A stretch of DNA of 50,582 nucleotides from JAVZJR01 sp964435235. Lineage in GTDB: Archaea > Micrarchaeota > Micrarchaeia > Anstonellales > Bilamarchaeaceae. Positions within the stretch are counted from its first letter, which is position 1, and each line of letters begins with the position of its first letter. Shown one piece after another: positions 16,542 through 23,263 of this stretch. A program made the position numbers and the translations under genes. The stretch covers positions 1 through 50,582 of the forward strand of contig CAYSXZ010000057.1 of assembly GCA_964435235.1 (NCBI GenBank). The letters run 5' to 3'. A model generated the notes under the pieces. That model saw only the letters and a list, made by a program, of their open reading frames with translations. It was not told the origin of the DNA and searched no databases.

Positions 16542-16628
16542 GCCCTCATAGTCTAGCCTGGATTTGCATATCAGAAAGGACACGGGCTTCCGGAGCCTGT
16601 GAGCTGGGTTCGAATCCCAGTGAGGGCG
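16542..16628 (+). tRNA. tRNA-Arg (anticodon CCG) with a D-loop micro-intron
   Basis: The acceptor arms GCCCTCA (16542-16548) and TGAGGGC (16621-16627) pair perfectly, followed by discriminator G. The anticodon arm CGGGC/GCCTG has loop TTCCGGA, giving anticodon CCG (Arg). The T-arm CTGGG/CCCAG carries TTCGAAT. CCA is not encoded. As written the D-loop is 23 nt, too long. Removing 13 nt (16564-16576) gives AGCCTGGATA closed by GTCT/GGAC, a standard archaeal D-arm. The mature tRNA would be 74 nt before CCA addition. T-rich sequence follows as a terminator. Confidence 0.95.
16564..16576 (+). other. 13-nt BHB-type micro-intron in tRNA-Arg D-loop
   Basis: The exon strand CTGG (16558-16561) pairs with intron strand TCAG (16571-16574), forming a 4-bp central helix. 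Flanking triplets ATT (16562-16564) and AAA (16575-16577) serve as bulges. Cutting after the second base of each bulge removes TTGCATATCAGAA and joins GGAT to AGGAC, restoring a canonical D-loop. The inner part is a plain loop, so this is the relaxed bulge-helix-loop form. Confidence 0.8.
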
Positions 16629-16660
16629 TTTTAATTTTAAAATTAAATTGAAAAAATATT

Positions 16661-16690
16661 TTAGAAATTCCAAGATAGTATTAGAAAAGT
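16661..16690 (+). repeat. Short repeat, copy 1 (TTAGAAATTCCAA)
   Basis: The 13-mer TTAGAAATTCCAA occurs here, at 17071 and at 17904. Copies 1 and 2 stay similar for about 30 nt (ending TTAGAAAA or TTGGAAAA), each just before a small membrane-protein gene. Copy 3 lies in the acetyltransferase remnant. Origin unclear. Confidence 0.4.
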
Positions 16691-16696
16691 GAGAAC

Positions 16697-17074
16697 ATGA
16701 AAATCAACTGGAAGGATTTCGGATTGGCTTTGGTTATTGGATTGATTGTGTGCATCAGCATCGCTTTAATTATTATAAGCGGTATCTTTGCCACTTTGAT
16801 GCTTGCCATTTTGATGATTGGCATCCCGCTTATGTTTTATTTCTTGAGGAATAAATCCGAAATATTAGAGGCAGGACTGATCTCTTTTCTTCTTGGAGTT
16901 ATTATATATTGGGTTGATTTATTGTTGTTCATTTCTATACCGAGAAATCCGAGAGATCCCATGATACTGTTGCCGAATCCGATCACTACGTCATTAAGTT
17001 TTGGAATCATAAGCACGATGATCGGTCTCATCATCTGGTTTGCAGTAAAAAAGTTAAAGTGGGAAAAATCTTAG
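16697..17074 (+). CDS. Small membrane protein (four TM segments)
   Basis: A 125-residue hydrophobic protein with about four predicted transmembrane helices (residues 8-27, 29-48, 58-78 and 92-115) and a basic C terminus KKLKWEKS. No family is recognised. GTGAGAAC precedes the ATG as a weak ribosome-binding site. It lies in the island downstream of tRNA-Arg and is followed by another small hydrophobic gene. Confidence 0.5.
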   Translation: MKINWKDFGLALVIGLIVCISIALIIISGIFATLMLAILMIGIPLMFYFLRNKSEILEAGLISFLLGVIIYWVDLLLFISIPRNPRDPMILLPNPITTSLSFGIISTMIGLIIWFAVKKLKWEKS

Positions 17075-17090
17075 AAATTCCAAAAGACTG

Positions 17091-17312
17091 TTGGAAAATT
17101 TACTTGCTTTAATTATACAAATAGGTATGGCTTTCTCTGCGCTTTTTGTAGTGATATTTATAATAACGGGAATCGCCAGCTATTTCGGAGTCATGAAACT
17201 CATACTTTTCATCCCCTTTTTTCTCAGAATTTTTGAAATGCCGTGGATGATGGTCTTTACAAAATTGATCGCTTACACGCTTGCGGCTATTTTTGTGAAA
17301 ATTGGAAAATAA
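17091..17312 (+). CDS. Small membrane protein (two TM segments)
   Basis: Seventy-three residues from a TTG start, or 61 from the ATG at 17127 that follows AATAGGT. It is dominated by two or three hydrophobic helices (VVIFIITGIASYFGV and IAYTLAAIFVKIG among them). No family is recognised. The TTG lies inside a short repeat also found upstream of the preceding gene, so the ATG start may be the real one. Confidence 0.4.
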   Translation: MENLLALIIQIGMAFSALFVVIFIITGIASYFGVMKLILFIPFFLRIFEMPWMMVFTKLIAYTLAAIFVKIGK

Positions 17313-17395
17313 ATGGGCATTTGTTATTGCATAAATACCAATATAATAAACCAACCTTCCCTTTCATTTCCAGAATTTCAGTAATATATTATTAT

Positions 17396-17446
17396 AGTAA
17401 ACCTAATTTGTAAGCACGTGAACGGTTTCGGCAGTTACGGTTTACT
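17396..17446. repeat. Hairpin element 1 (AGTAAACC...GGTTTACT)
   Basis: Fifty-one nt bounded by the inverted arms AGTAAACC (17396-17403) and GGTTTACT (17439-17446), preceded by TATATTATTAT. A second element with the same borders and nearly the same length follows about 110 nt downstream. Confidence 0.55.
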
Positions 17447-17553
17447 ACTGCAATATGATATGGAAAATCTGGAACACGCAATAAAGCTTGCACGGCAAAA
17501 GTCCCCGAAAAGATCGGAAAACGATCTGTTGGCATATATTATTATATCATATT

Positions 17554-17602
17554 AGTAAACCAAACCCGTGAAAACCGGCCCGTACGCGGCTTTTGGTTTA
17601 CT
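17554..17602. repeat. Hairpin element 2 (AGTAAACCAAA...TTTGGTTTACT)
   Basis: Forty-nine nt with an 11-bp perfect inverted repeat, AGTAAACCAAA (17554-17564) and TTTGGTTTACT (17592-17602). Like element 1 it is preceded by a TATATTATTATA tract and has a GC-rich centre. The pair may be related mobile or regulatory elements. Confidence 0.55.
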
Positions 17603-17848
17603 GATTAAGCAACCATTAGTTTTGCAGCATTAATACTGTGGGAGTTGCTACATAATTCTTACAGGTTTTTTCCGCGCGAAATACCGCAGTCAAAGCCCAG
17701 ACTATGCCGAAAAAAGAGAAACAGATATTTTATCGAGGTAAATTAAGAATGAATTCTGCTTCCATCTTCAAATTCATAACAATCCGCATCATATTCCTCT
17801 TCAAATCAAAATAAAATAGCATTATTAACCTTTATTACGAGAGAGAAT

Positions 17849-17927
17849 TATGAAAATCAGGAAAGCAACAAACAAAGATTTAGAATGATTATCTAAAACT
17901 CTTTTAGAAATTCCAAAACTATTTCAG
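17849..17927 (+). pseudogene. Remnant of a GNAT acetyltransferase N terminus
   Basis: An ATG preceded by a TATA-like ACCTTTATTA begins MKIRKATNKDLE, a typical GNAT N terminus. An in-frame TGA follows, then LSKTLLEIPKLFQ and a second stop. Only about 25 codons of similarity remain. The call rests on this short N-terminal pattern and is tentative. Confidence 0.35.
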
Positions 17928-18317
17928 TAGCTTGGCTTTTTCATAATATCTGAAATGGGGATCCTTTGAAACTATCAGGGCGTTTTCATTTTTTCCATGC
18001 ACCATAATCACGCAATCTGCCAGAGAAATTTCCTTGTCTTTCTTTTTTAAATCAGAATGTAGTTCTCCTGCTTTTTCTGCTACATCTTGATTTAAATCCA
18101 GTATCGTGCAATTTTGTTTTAGCACTCTTACAAACTTTGCCGGATCCTTGTTTGCTCTTCTTAATTTGCTGATTAATTCTGCCATAACTAACGCAGGTAT
18201 GAAATTTGATGTACCTTCGTCTATAAATAGTTCTTTTACTTCGCTACCGCTTTCGCTACCCAGAAAAAATTCTATTAGGGCAGATGTATCAAAGATTATG
18301 TTATTCTCTCCACTCAT
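17919..18317 (-). CDS. vapC: VapC-type PIN-domain toxin
   Basis: A 132-residue PIN-domain ribonuclease. Acidic catalytic residues are visible in IIFDTSALIEFFLG (first Asp), in PALVMAELISKLRR (conserved Glu), in ISLADCVIMVHGK (third Asp) and in IVSKDPHF (final Asp). It overlaps the upstream antitoxin gene by 17 nt, the usual toxin-antitoxin layout. PIN toxins of this class cleave tRNA or rRNA; the target is not predictable. Confidence 0.9.
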   Translation of the reverse strand: MSGENNIIFDTSALIEFFLGSESGSEVKELFIDEGTSNFIPALVMAELISKLRRANKDPAKFVRVLKQNCTILDLNQDVAEKAGELHSDLKKKDKEISLADCVIMVHGKNENALIVSKDPHFRYYEKAKLLK

Positions 18318-18537
18318 GCAGTCTATCCTCCCTGCAGCTCCAGCTTATTTTTGCACCCTTGATGGCTCCGAATATCGATAGAATCTCCTCTTTATTCTTC
18401 TTTTTCTTTTTATGAATGCTTGCCACTACTTTTTCGTTTGGGCCAAGACCTAATTCATCTCTGACTTCTGCAGGAATGAATATGGCAAGTGAATTGCCTA
18501 CTTGTTTTGTTACGGCTTCCAAAGTTACATTTTCCAT
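18301..18537 (-). CDS. vapB: VapB-type AbrB/SpoVT antitoxin
   Basis: Seventy-eight residues beginning MENVTLEAVTKQVGNSLAIF, a swapped-hairpin AbrB domain (QVGNSLAIFIPAEVRDELGL), followed by a Lys-rich linker and a C-terminal toxin-binding tail. It should bind both VapC and its own promoter. The start at 18537 is chosen because an upstream in-frame ATG at 18555 lies inside the palindromic operator. It overlaps vapC. Confidence 0.85.
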   Translation of the reverse strand: MENVTLEAVTKQVGNSLAIFIPAEVRDELGLGPNEKVVASIHKKKKKNKEEILSIFGAIKGAKISWSCREDRLHEWRE

Positions 18538-18548
18538 ATTATCACCAT

Positions 18549-18574
18549 TTAACATGTATAATTAAACATGTTAA
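18549..18574. promoter_or_regulatory. Palindromic operator upstream of vapBC
   Basis: TTAACATGT (18549-18557) and ACATGTTAA (18566-18574) form a perfect 9-bp inverted repeat with 8 nt between the arms. A TATA box reading TTTATAAATTT on the minus strand (about 18573-18583) lies directly upstream. The position suits autorepression by VapB. Confidence 0.65.
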
Positions 18575-18583
18575 ATTTATAAA

Positions 18584-18890
18584 GCTTTCTGCTAGATAGT
18601 AATATAGCCAACAAAAAGTACCCCGTGAGAAGCGTTTCAAAAGAGCTGGCTAATGCAATTACTGGATAGCGCAAATGAAATCATGGAAAGGACGACCATC
18701 GCTATTCCGAATATAAATCATTCCAATAACAAAAACCTTCTTTTCCACTCATCTCGGGTTTAGGCGGTAAAAGCTGCAGGGGAGAAAAAAACAGGATTGC
18801 TATATTTTTCTTCATATCTATCTACTCTTTACATCGTCGTCGTTGATTACGCGTCCGCTTGTCGCGCGTTTCATGCTTGAGCTCTTTCCC
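18584..18890. other. Noncoding stretch between vapBC and the next gene
   Basis: About 300 nt with only short broken frames and no RNA structure that I can support. It may contain decayed coding sequence. Confidence 0.35.
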
Positions 18891-19538
18891 CTATTTTTCT
18901 TGCTTTCCCTTTTCCGTTTCCGACTTCTTTTCCTCTTCTTTTGCCACAATTGTACCTATTTGCTCTACAATTTCCTCCTCTGATATGAACTGGTAATTCG
19001 CCTTTCCGAATTTTTCATAGAACTTCTTCTGGTCTTCAAGCTTGGACGGTGTTTCAAGTATCTTTTCTATTCCCATCCATGTCATATACCATCCTAAAGG
19101 TACAAGAAGGATTTCCGGGAGTTTTAAAATGAAATCAGAATTGTGATTATACGTTGCAAGGAGTATAGTGGTCGATAGAATAACAAAACCTATGACTAGA
19201 TATATTCCGCCCTTCTCCTTCTGCTTCTTCAGCTCGTAATCTATACTCTTGAGTTGCATTGTAAAATAATCCTTCAGCCTTTTTTTGATGAGGGCCTCGG
19301 TCTTTGCGGAGCGGAGTGTAGCCGGTAGGGAGAATCTGACTTCGAAATTACCTTTTTTGTTCTCGATGTAGCGCTTTTGGACTTCCTTAAGAAAATCATC
19401 AGAGAGAAGCCTGGAGGAATATGGAGAAGGGTCGAAGTCGGAAAAGATATCGTCGTAGTTGTCCAGCGCAATGTGAACAAGATTGATGAACGCAGCAGGC
19501 TTCATTTCTTCTGCTGCTACTGCTTTCTTTATCTCCAT
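18891..19538 (-). CDS. Membrane-anchored protein of unknown function
   Basis: About 215 residues from MEIKKAV. The N-terminal 110 residues look like a soluble helical domain, two transmembrane segments follow (roughly 118-140 and 147-166 of the shorter form), and the C-terminal tail is strongly charged (EEEKKSETEKGKQ). No family is recognised. The start is placed after a TATA-like ATTTAAAGG on the minus strand. It is divergent from the PadR-iscSU operon with about 54 nt between starts. Confidence 0.5.
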   Translation of the reverse strand: MEIKKAVAAEEMKPAAFINLVHIALDNYDDIFSDFDPSPYSSRLLSDDFLKEVQKRYIENKKGNFEVRFSLPATLRSAKTEALIKKRLKDYFTMQLKSIDYELKKQKEKGGIYLVIGFVILSTTILLATYNHNSDFILKLPEILLVPLGWYMTWMGIEKILETPSKLEDQKKFYEKFGKANYQFISEEEIVEQIGTIVAKEEEKKSETEKGKQEK

Positions 19539-19591
19539 GGATTCATATGGGGCAGAAACCTTTAAATAATCTAATATGTAATATAACATAC

Positions 19592-19942
19592 ATGTCAGAT
19601 AATGCACATAAATACGAGTTAGGAACCTTTCAGATGCAAATATTATGGCTTCTAAAGAACGAACCTATGCATGGATATGCTATAATGAAAAAACTAGAAA
19701 ATATGAGAAGGGATAAAGTACAACACAGTACTCTTTATCCAGCATTACAGAAACTAACAAAAAGCGGATATATAGAAGTAAGAGAAAAGGGAGAGCGGCA
19801 GAAAAAGATCTATGCACTTACCCCTATCGGAAAGAGAATTATGGAAAAAAGTTGTGAGGATTTTGTACTTGCTTTTTCTGATATAATTCAAGACTATAAA
19901 TGCAGGAAATGCAATGTAAAAAATTGCGGTGAGAATGAATGA
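19592..19942 (+). CDS. PadR-family transcriptional regulator with C-terminal Cys cluster
   Basis: A 116-residue winged-helix regulator. The PadR core is clear: LWLLKNEPMHGYAIMKKL, then STLYPALQKLTKSGYIE with the recognition helix and wing, then KKIYALTPIGKRIM. The C terminus adds CRKCNVKNCGENE, three closely spaced cysteines suited to metal or Fe-S binding. Its stop overlaps the iscS start (ATGA), so it is the first gene of the Fe-S assembly operon. By position it is a candidate Fe-S-responsive regulator, an analogue of bacterial IscR, though the families are unrelated. An upstream in-frame ATG at 19547 would fall before the TATA region. Confidence 0.85.
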   Translation: MSDNAHKYELGTFQMQILWLLKNEPMHGYAIMKKLENMRRDKVQHSTLYPALQKLTKSGYIEVREKGERQKKIYALTPIGKRIMEKSCEDFVLAFSDIIQDYKCRKCNVKNCGENE

Positions 19943-21144
19943 AGGTATATCTTGATCATGCTGCAACAACACCAGTAGACAAAAGAGTACTAGATGCAAT
20001 GCTACCGTATTTTAGTGAGAAATACGGAAATCCCTCCTCTATTTATGGTTTTTCAAGAGAAGCACGAGAGGCTATTGAAGAGGGGAGAACTGAGGTAGCA
20101 AGATTGATAGGCGCAGACCCCTCTGAAATAATTTTTACTTCTGGCGGTACAGAAGCAGACAACCTCGCCATAAAAGGAACGACGGCTGCGCATGAAGGAA
20201 AGCACATCATTACTTCTGCGATAGAGCACGCCGCAGTTCTTGCTACATGCGAAGCCCTTAAAAAACAAGGGTATGAGGTCACGTATGTTTCTGTAGATAA
20301 AGACGGCATAGTTTCTGTTAAAGAGATAGAAGACGCGATACGGGATGACACCGTTCTTATTACGATCATGCACGCAAACAACGAGATAGGGACGATACAG
20401 CCGATAGCAGAGATAGGTAAGATCGCGCATGAAAGGGGAATTGTTTTTCATACAGATGCTGTGCAAAGCATTGGGAAAGTACCTATAGACGTAAATGAAC
20501 TCAATGTCGATCTTCTTTCAATCTCTTCTCATAAAATTTACGGACCGAAAGGGATAGGAGCACTTTACGTAAGAAATGGCACGAATCTCGCACCGCTTCT
20601 TCATGGAGGTGGACACGAGCGTGGCATTCGCTCTGGCACGGAGAATGTTCCTGGTATTGTAGGATTTGGAACCGCTGCACAGATAGCTGCTAGAGAGATG
20701 AATTCTGATGCCGAAAGAACAAAAAGATTAAGAGACAGATTGATAGACGGAGCACTTGAAATAGAAAATAGTTGGCTTAATGGTAGCAGAGAAAAAAGAC
20801 TTCCAGGAAACGCAAATTTGGGATTCAGGTTTATAGAAGGGGAGGCACTTATTTTAGAGTTGGATGGTCATGGAATATATGCAAGTACTGGAAGTGCGTG
20901 CTCTTCAAGATCGCTTGAGCCAAGCCATGTATTAAGAGCGATAGGATTACCGCCTCATGAGTGCCACGGCTCTTTAAGAATGACTCTCGGAAAAGAAAAC
21001 ACAGAAGAGGAGATAGAATATGTTTTAGAAGTGCTTCCAAAGGTCGTAGAAAAACTTAGAAAGATATCTCCGTTCAAGAAAGATTTTGGCGAATACGAGA
21101 AATCGCTTCGAAAAAGCTCTGGAGGTAATACTCATGTACACTGA
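19939..21144 (+). CDS. iscS: Cysteine desulfurase (NifS/IscS family)
   Basis: PLP enzyme that takes sulfur from cysteine for Fe-S cluster and tRNA thiolation pathways. The 401-residue protein shows YLDHAATTPVD, TSGGTEADNLAI, the PLP Asp region HTDAVQSIG, the Schiff-base Lys in SISSHKIYGPKG and the catalytic Cys in TGSACSSRSLEPS. Upstream it overlaps the PadR gene by 4 nt. Its C-terminal coding region overlaps the iscU start by 11 nt, so all three are translated from one message. Confidence 0.95.
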   Translation: MKVYLDHAATTPVDKRVLDAMLPYFSEKYGNPSSIYGFSREAREAIEEGRTEVARLIGADPSEIIFTSGGTEADNLAIKGTTAAHEGKHIITSAIEHAAVLATCEALKKQGYEVTYVSVDKDGIVSVKEIEDAIRDDTVLITIMHANNEIGTIQPIAEIGKIAHERGIVFHTDAVQSIGKVPIDVNELNVDLLSISSHKIYGPKGIGALYVRNGTNLAPLLHGGGHERGIRSGTENVPGIVGFGTAAQIAAREMNSDAERTKRLRDRLIDGALEIENSWLNGSREKRLPGNANLGFRFIEGEALILELDGHGIYASTGSACSSRSLEPSHVLRAIGLPPHECHGSLRMTLGKENTEEEIEYVLEVLPKVVEKLRKISPFKKDFGEYEKSLRKSSGGNTHVH

Positions 21145-21505
21145 AAAACTTATGGAACATTTTAGAAACCCGAGGAATATGGGAAGAATGGAAAATGCAG
21201 ATGGCATCGGAAAGGTTGGAAATCCAGTATGCGGAGATGTTATGTATATTTACATAAAAGTAAAAGAGAACAGAATAGAAGATATAAAATTCGAGACATT
21301 TGGTTGTGCTGCGGCGATAGGAACGAGCAGCATGATTACAGAACTTGCAAAGGGTAAAACATTAGAAGAAGCTATGAAGATAACAAATAACGATGTGGCT
21401 AAAGAACTTGGTGGTCTGCCGCCTATAAAGATGCATTGTTCTGTTCTTGCAGCTGATGCCCTGAAAGCAGCAATAAATAACTATTTAGAAAAAAATAGAA
21501 AATGA
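21134..21505 (+). CDS. iscU: Fe-S cluster scaffold protein IscU
   Basis: A 123-residue scaffold on which clusters form. The three cluster-ligand cysteines are in GNPVCGDVM, FGCAAAIGTSS and KMHCSVLA, in the standard NifU-N/IscU spacing, and Asp follows the first. The start is the ATG at 21134 with GGAGGT 8 nt upstream, giving the typical YTEKLMEHFRNPRN N terminus. Translation begins inside the end of iscS. Confidence 0.95.
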   Translation: MYTEKLMEHFRNPRNMGRMENADGIGKVGNPVCGDVMYIYIKVKENRIEDIKFETFGCAAAIGTSSMITELAKGKTLEEAMKITNNDVAKELGGLPPIKMHCSVLAADALKAAINNYLEKNRK

Positions 21506-21507
21506 GA

Positions 21508-21678
21508 TTAGAAAGTTTTTCCAAAGCCTTTTTTTATTAAGTCAACAAATAGTTTCTTAGGAAGCACGATAGAAACCGTGCATCCACACTTAGAACATCT
21601 AAAATTATTACCTTTATAATCAGAACGATCTGCTACTTTCCCGCAATTGCCACATATCTCAACAAAATTCTTGCTCAT
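21508..21678 (-). CDS. Small zinc-ribbon protein (56 aa)
   Basis: Fifty-six residues on the minus strand beginning MSKNFVEICGNCGK. Two CxxC pairs, CGNC and CSKC, the latter followed by GC, make a zinc ribbon, with the tail SIVLPKKLFVDLIKKGF. It is a paralogue of the adjacent protein at 21689 (VEICAKCGK..., TCPRCG..., VPLKDYEKVV). The gene is short but the alignment with its neighbour supports it. Function unknown. Confidence 0.65.
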   Translation of the reverse strand: MSKNFVEICGNCGKVADRSDYKGNNFRCSKCGCTVSIVLPKKLFVDLIKKGFGKTF

Positions 21679-21688
21679 TTATAGTCCT

Positions 21689-21892
21689 CTATTTTATATT
21701 ATTTTCTCTTTTTTTAGTTTTTTCTTTACTCAGACCGTGGTTTTCTTGCAGTCTCTGTACGACCTTTTCATAATCTTTTAAAGGAACAGTCATTATCAAA
21801 TGACTACCGCATCTTGGACATGTGAATAAGTTTCTTTTTGTTGTCATCGATACCATTTTGCCACACTTTGCACATATTTCTACTTCTTCCAT
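21689..21892 (-). CDS. Small zinc-ribbon protein (67 aa)
   Basis: Sixty-seven residues with CAKCG and CPRCG forming a zinc ribbon, then an amphipathic helix KDYEKVVQRLQ and a basic tail. Tandem paralogue of the protein encoded immediately downstream at 21508. Perhaps a nucleic-acid or ribosome-associated factor, but nothing in the sequence proves it. Confidence 0.65.
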   Translation of the reverse strand: MEEVEICAKCGKMVSMTTKRNLFTCPRCGSHLIMTVPLKDYEKVVQRLQENHGLSKEKTKKRENNIK

Positions 21893-21899
21893 GTTTTTT

Positions 21900-22445
21900 T
21901 TACAGAGTAGGGCGTTTAAATATCTTTGTTTTTGCAGGCAGTATTATCAGGGAATCACATATGTAGGAAAATGTTTTTTCAAGATTTTTTTCTTCAGCAG
22001 GATAAGTATAAAATATTGAAAAAATCCGGTCGCCGGTGTAGAATATAAATCGTTTACCTGCAAATGTTCTTCCTTTATTTTCATACCAATAGGTAGCTGT
22101 GAAGCACGGATACCCCATAAATTTTGATGGACAAGCCTTGGCTATCATGCCAGAAGAGGAGGACTCTATCTCGTTCTTTGCGTATTTCTTAAAATTAAAC
22201 TTTAGAGGTATGATTGTTTCGACCCCTATTCTAATCTGCGAATTGCTTCTTTTTGAATGAAAAACTACTGCATACCCACCTTCATCTACTACTACAGGCG
22301 GGTCGTACTTCCAATCTTTAGGATAGAAAATCGAAAAATGACCATAAAAATCGTCGTAATTTTTAAAATGAGTCTTCTCAAATTCTGGCTCGCGCTGTTT
22401 ATATTTAAAAATATTTTTTACAGCATCTAAGAGACTTGGTTTCAT
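21900..22445 (-). CDS. PsbP/Mog1-fold-like hypothetical protein
   Basis: A 181-residue protein without a signal peptide or catalytic motif. The alternating pattern (FSIFYPKDWKYDPP, VVFHSKRSN, FIFYTGDRIFSIFYTYPAE) is like the PsbP/Mog1-type alpha/beta/alpha fold found in many small uncharacterised prokaryotic proteins. It follows dph5 with only 3 nt between them, so the two are probably co-transcribed. Function unknown. Confidence 0.5.
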   Translation of the reverse strand: MKPSLLDAVKNIFKYKQREPEFEKTHFKNYDDFYGHFSIFYPKDWKYDPPVVVDEGGYAVVFHSKRSNSQIRIGVETIIPLKFNFKKYAKNEIESSSSGMIAKACPSKFMGYPCFTATYWYENKGRTFAGKRFIFYTGDRIFSIFYTYPAEEKNLEKTFSYICDSLIILPAKTKIFKRPTL

Positions 22446-22448
22446 TAG

Positions 22449-23162
22449 TTATTGTTTAAATGAAAATGCTTTCAAACATTCCTCTTCTATGGGATGGAGC
22501 TTCGCGGGAATAATAATAGAGAAGGGCGGCTTTCCAAGATCTTCTTTCTTGAGATCTTCTATTTTTCCGTACGTTATCTTTTCATCCTTCTCTCCGAGCC
22601 TTGAGAGAACTATGGCTTCCTCGAATTCTGAAAGCATTTGAAGGGCTGTCTTAGTATCCATAGGTTGTGGTTCTGTATCAAGTAAAACAAGGGTATGCAT
22701 ATTCATGCTCCTATTCGTTCTTATAACGTCAAGCGAAGACGTTGGCTTATAATTAGGCCGAGGATTTACAAGGGTAGCAGTTCTACCGAAGCGATAGATT
22801 TGGAGGCCAGTCTTACCTGGTCCTACAGTATAAATAGAAGAGTTATGAATTACTTTTACCTCTACGTTGCTCTTTCTTGCATCTAAAATAAGAGCAACAT
22901 GTGTTGTGGCAGTTAGTGGATCTCCGCTTGATAGAAGGGTAACATCCTTTTCCTTAGCTTTCCTGATAAGAAAATCGCTCTCTACTTCCTTTCGTTCTAT
23001 TATATTTACCTTTTTATTAATTTTTTTTTCTATCTCACTGATTTTTTCCTTTAAAGCTGGATTTGTGTAAACCTCCAAGTATACCTCTTCGCATTTTTTG
23101 AGTGCTGATAATCCTTCTAATGTGAGGTCCATTGATATGCCGGTTCCGATGAGATAGAGCAT
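22449..23162 (-). CDS. dph5: Diphthine synthase
   Basis: SAM-dependent methyltransferase that methylates the modified histidine of elongation factor aEF2 during diphthamide formation. The 237-residue protein starts MLYLIGTGIS and shows LLSSGDPLTATTH, the IHNSSIYTVGPGKTGLQIYRFGR stretch and DTEPQPM, all typical of archaeal Dph5. Its presence implies an intact diphthamide pathway in the genome. It is the first gene of a probable two-gene operon. Confidence 0.92.
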   Translation of the reverse strand: MLYLIGTGISMDLTLEGLSALKKCEEVYLEVYTNPALKEKISEIEKKINKKVNIIERKEVESDFLIRKAKEKDVTLLSSGDPLTATTHVALILDARKSNVEVKVIHNSSIYTVGPGKTGLQIYRFGRTATLVNPRPNYKPTSSLDVIRTNRSMNMHTLVLLDTEPQPMDTKTALQMLSEFEEAIVLSRLGEKDEKITYGKIEDLKKEDLGKPPFSIIIPAKLHPIEEECLKAFSFKQ

Positions 23163-23263
23163 AAATAAAAACTCGCAGAAAAAAATTATTAATTGTTCTT
23201 TTTCTACAAAGCATCTATAGCCATAAACGAAAACATTATATTTGTTATTTGAGTAATATATTC

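Larger units (their letters stand above)
17313..17845. other. Long noncoding stretch of the accessory island
   Basis: About 530 nt without a credible gene. It contains two hairpin elements (17396-17446 and 17554-17602), a perfect small hairpin GATCG-GAAAA-CGATC (17512-17526) and AT-rich tracts. The rest shows no clear coding frame. Confidence 0.5.

Noticed and set aside
16542..16628. tRNA-Arg as an integration site with a duplicated 3' end
   Set aside because: No second copy of the tRNA 3' sequence was found in this window.
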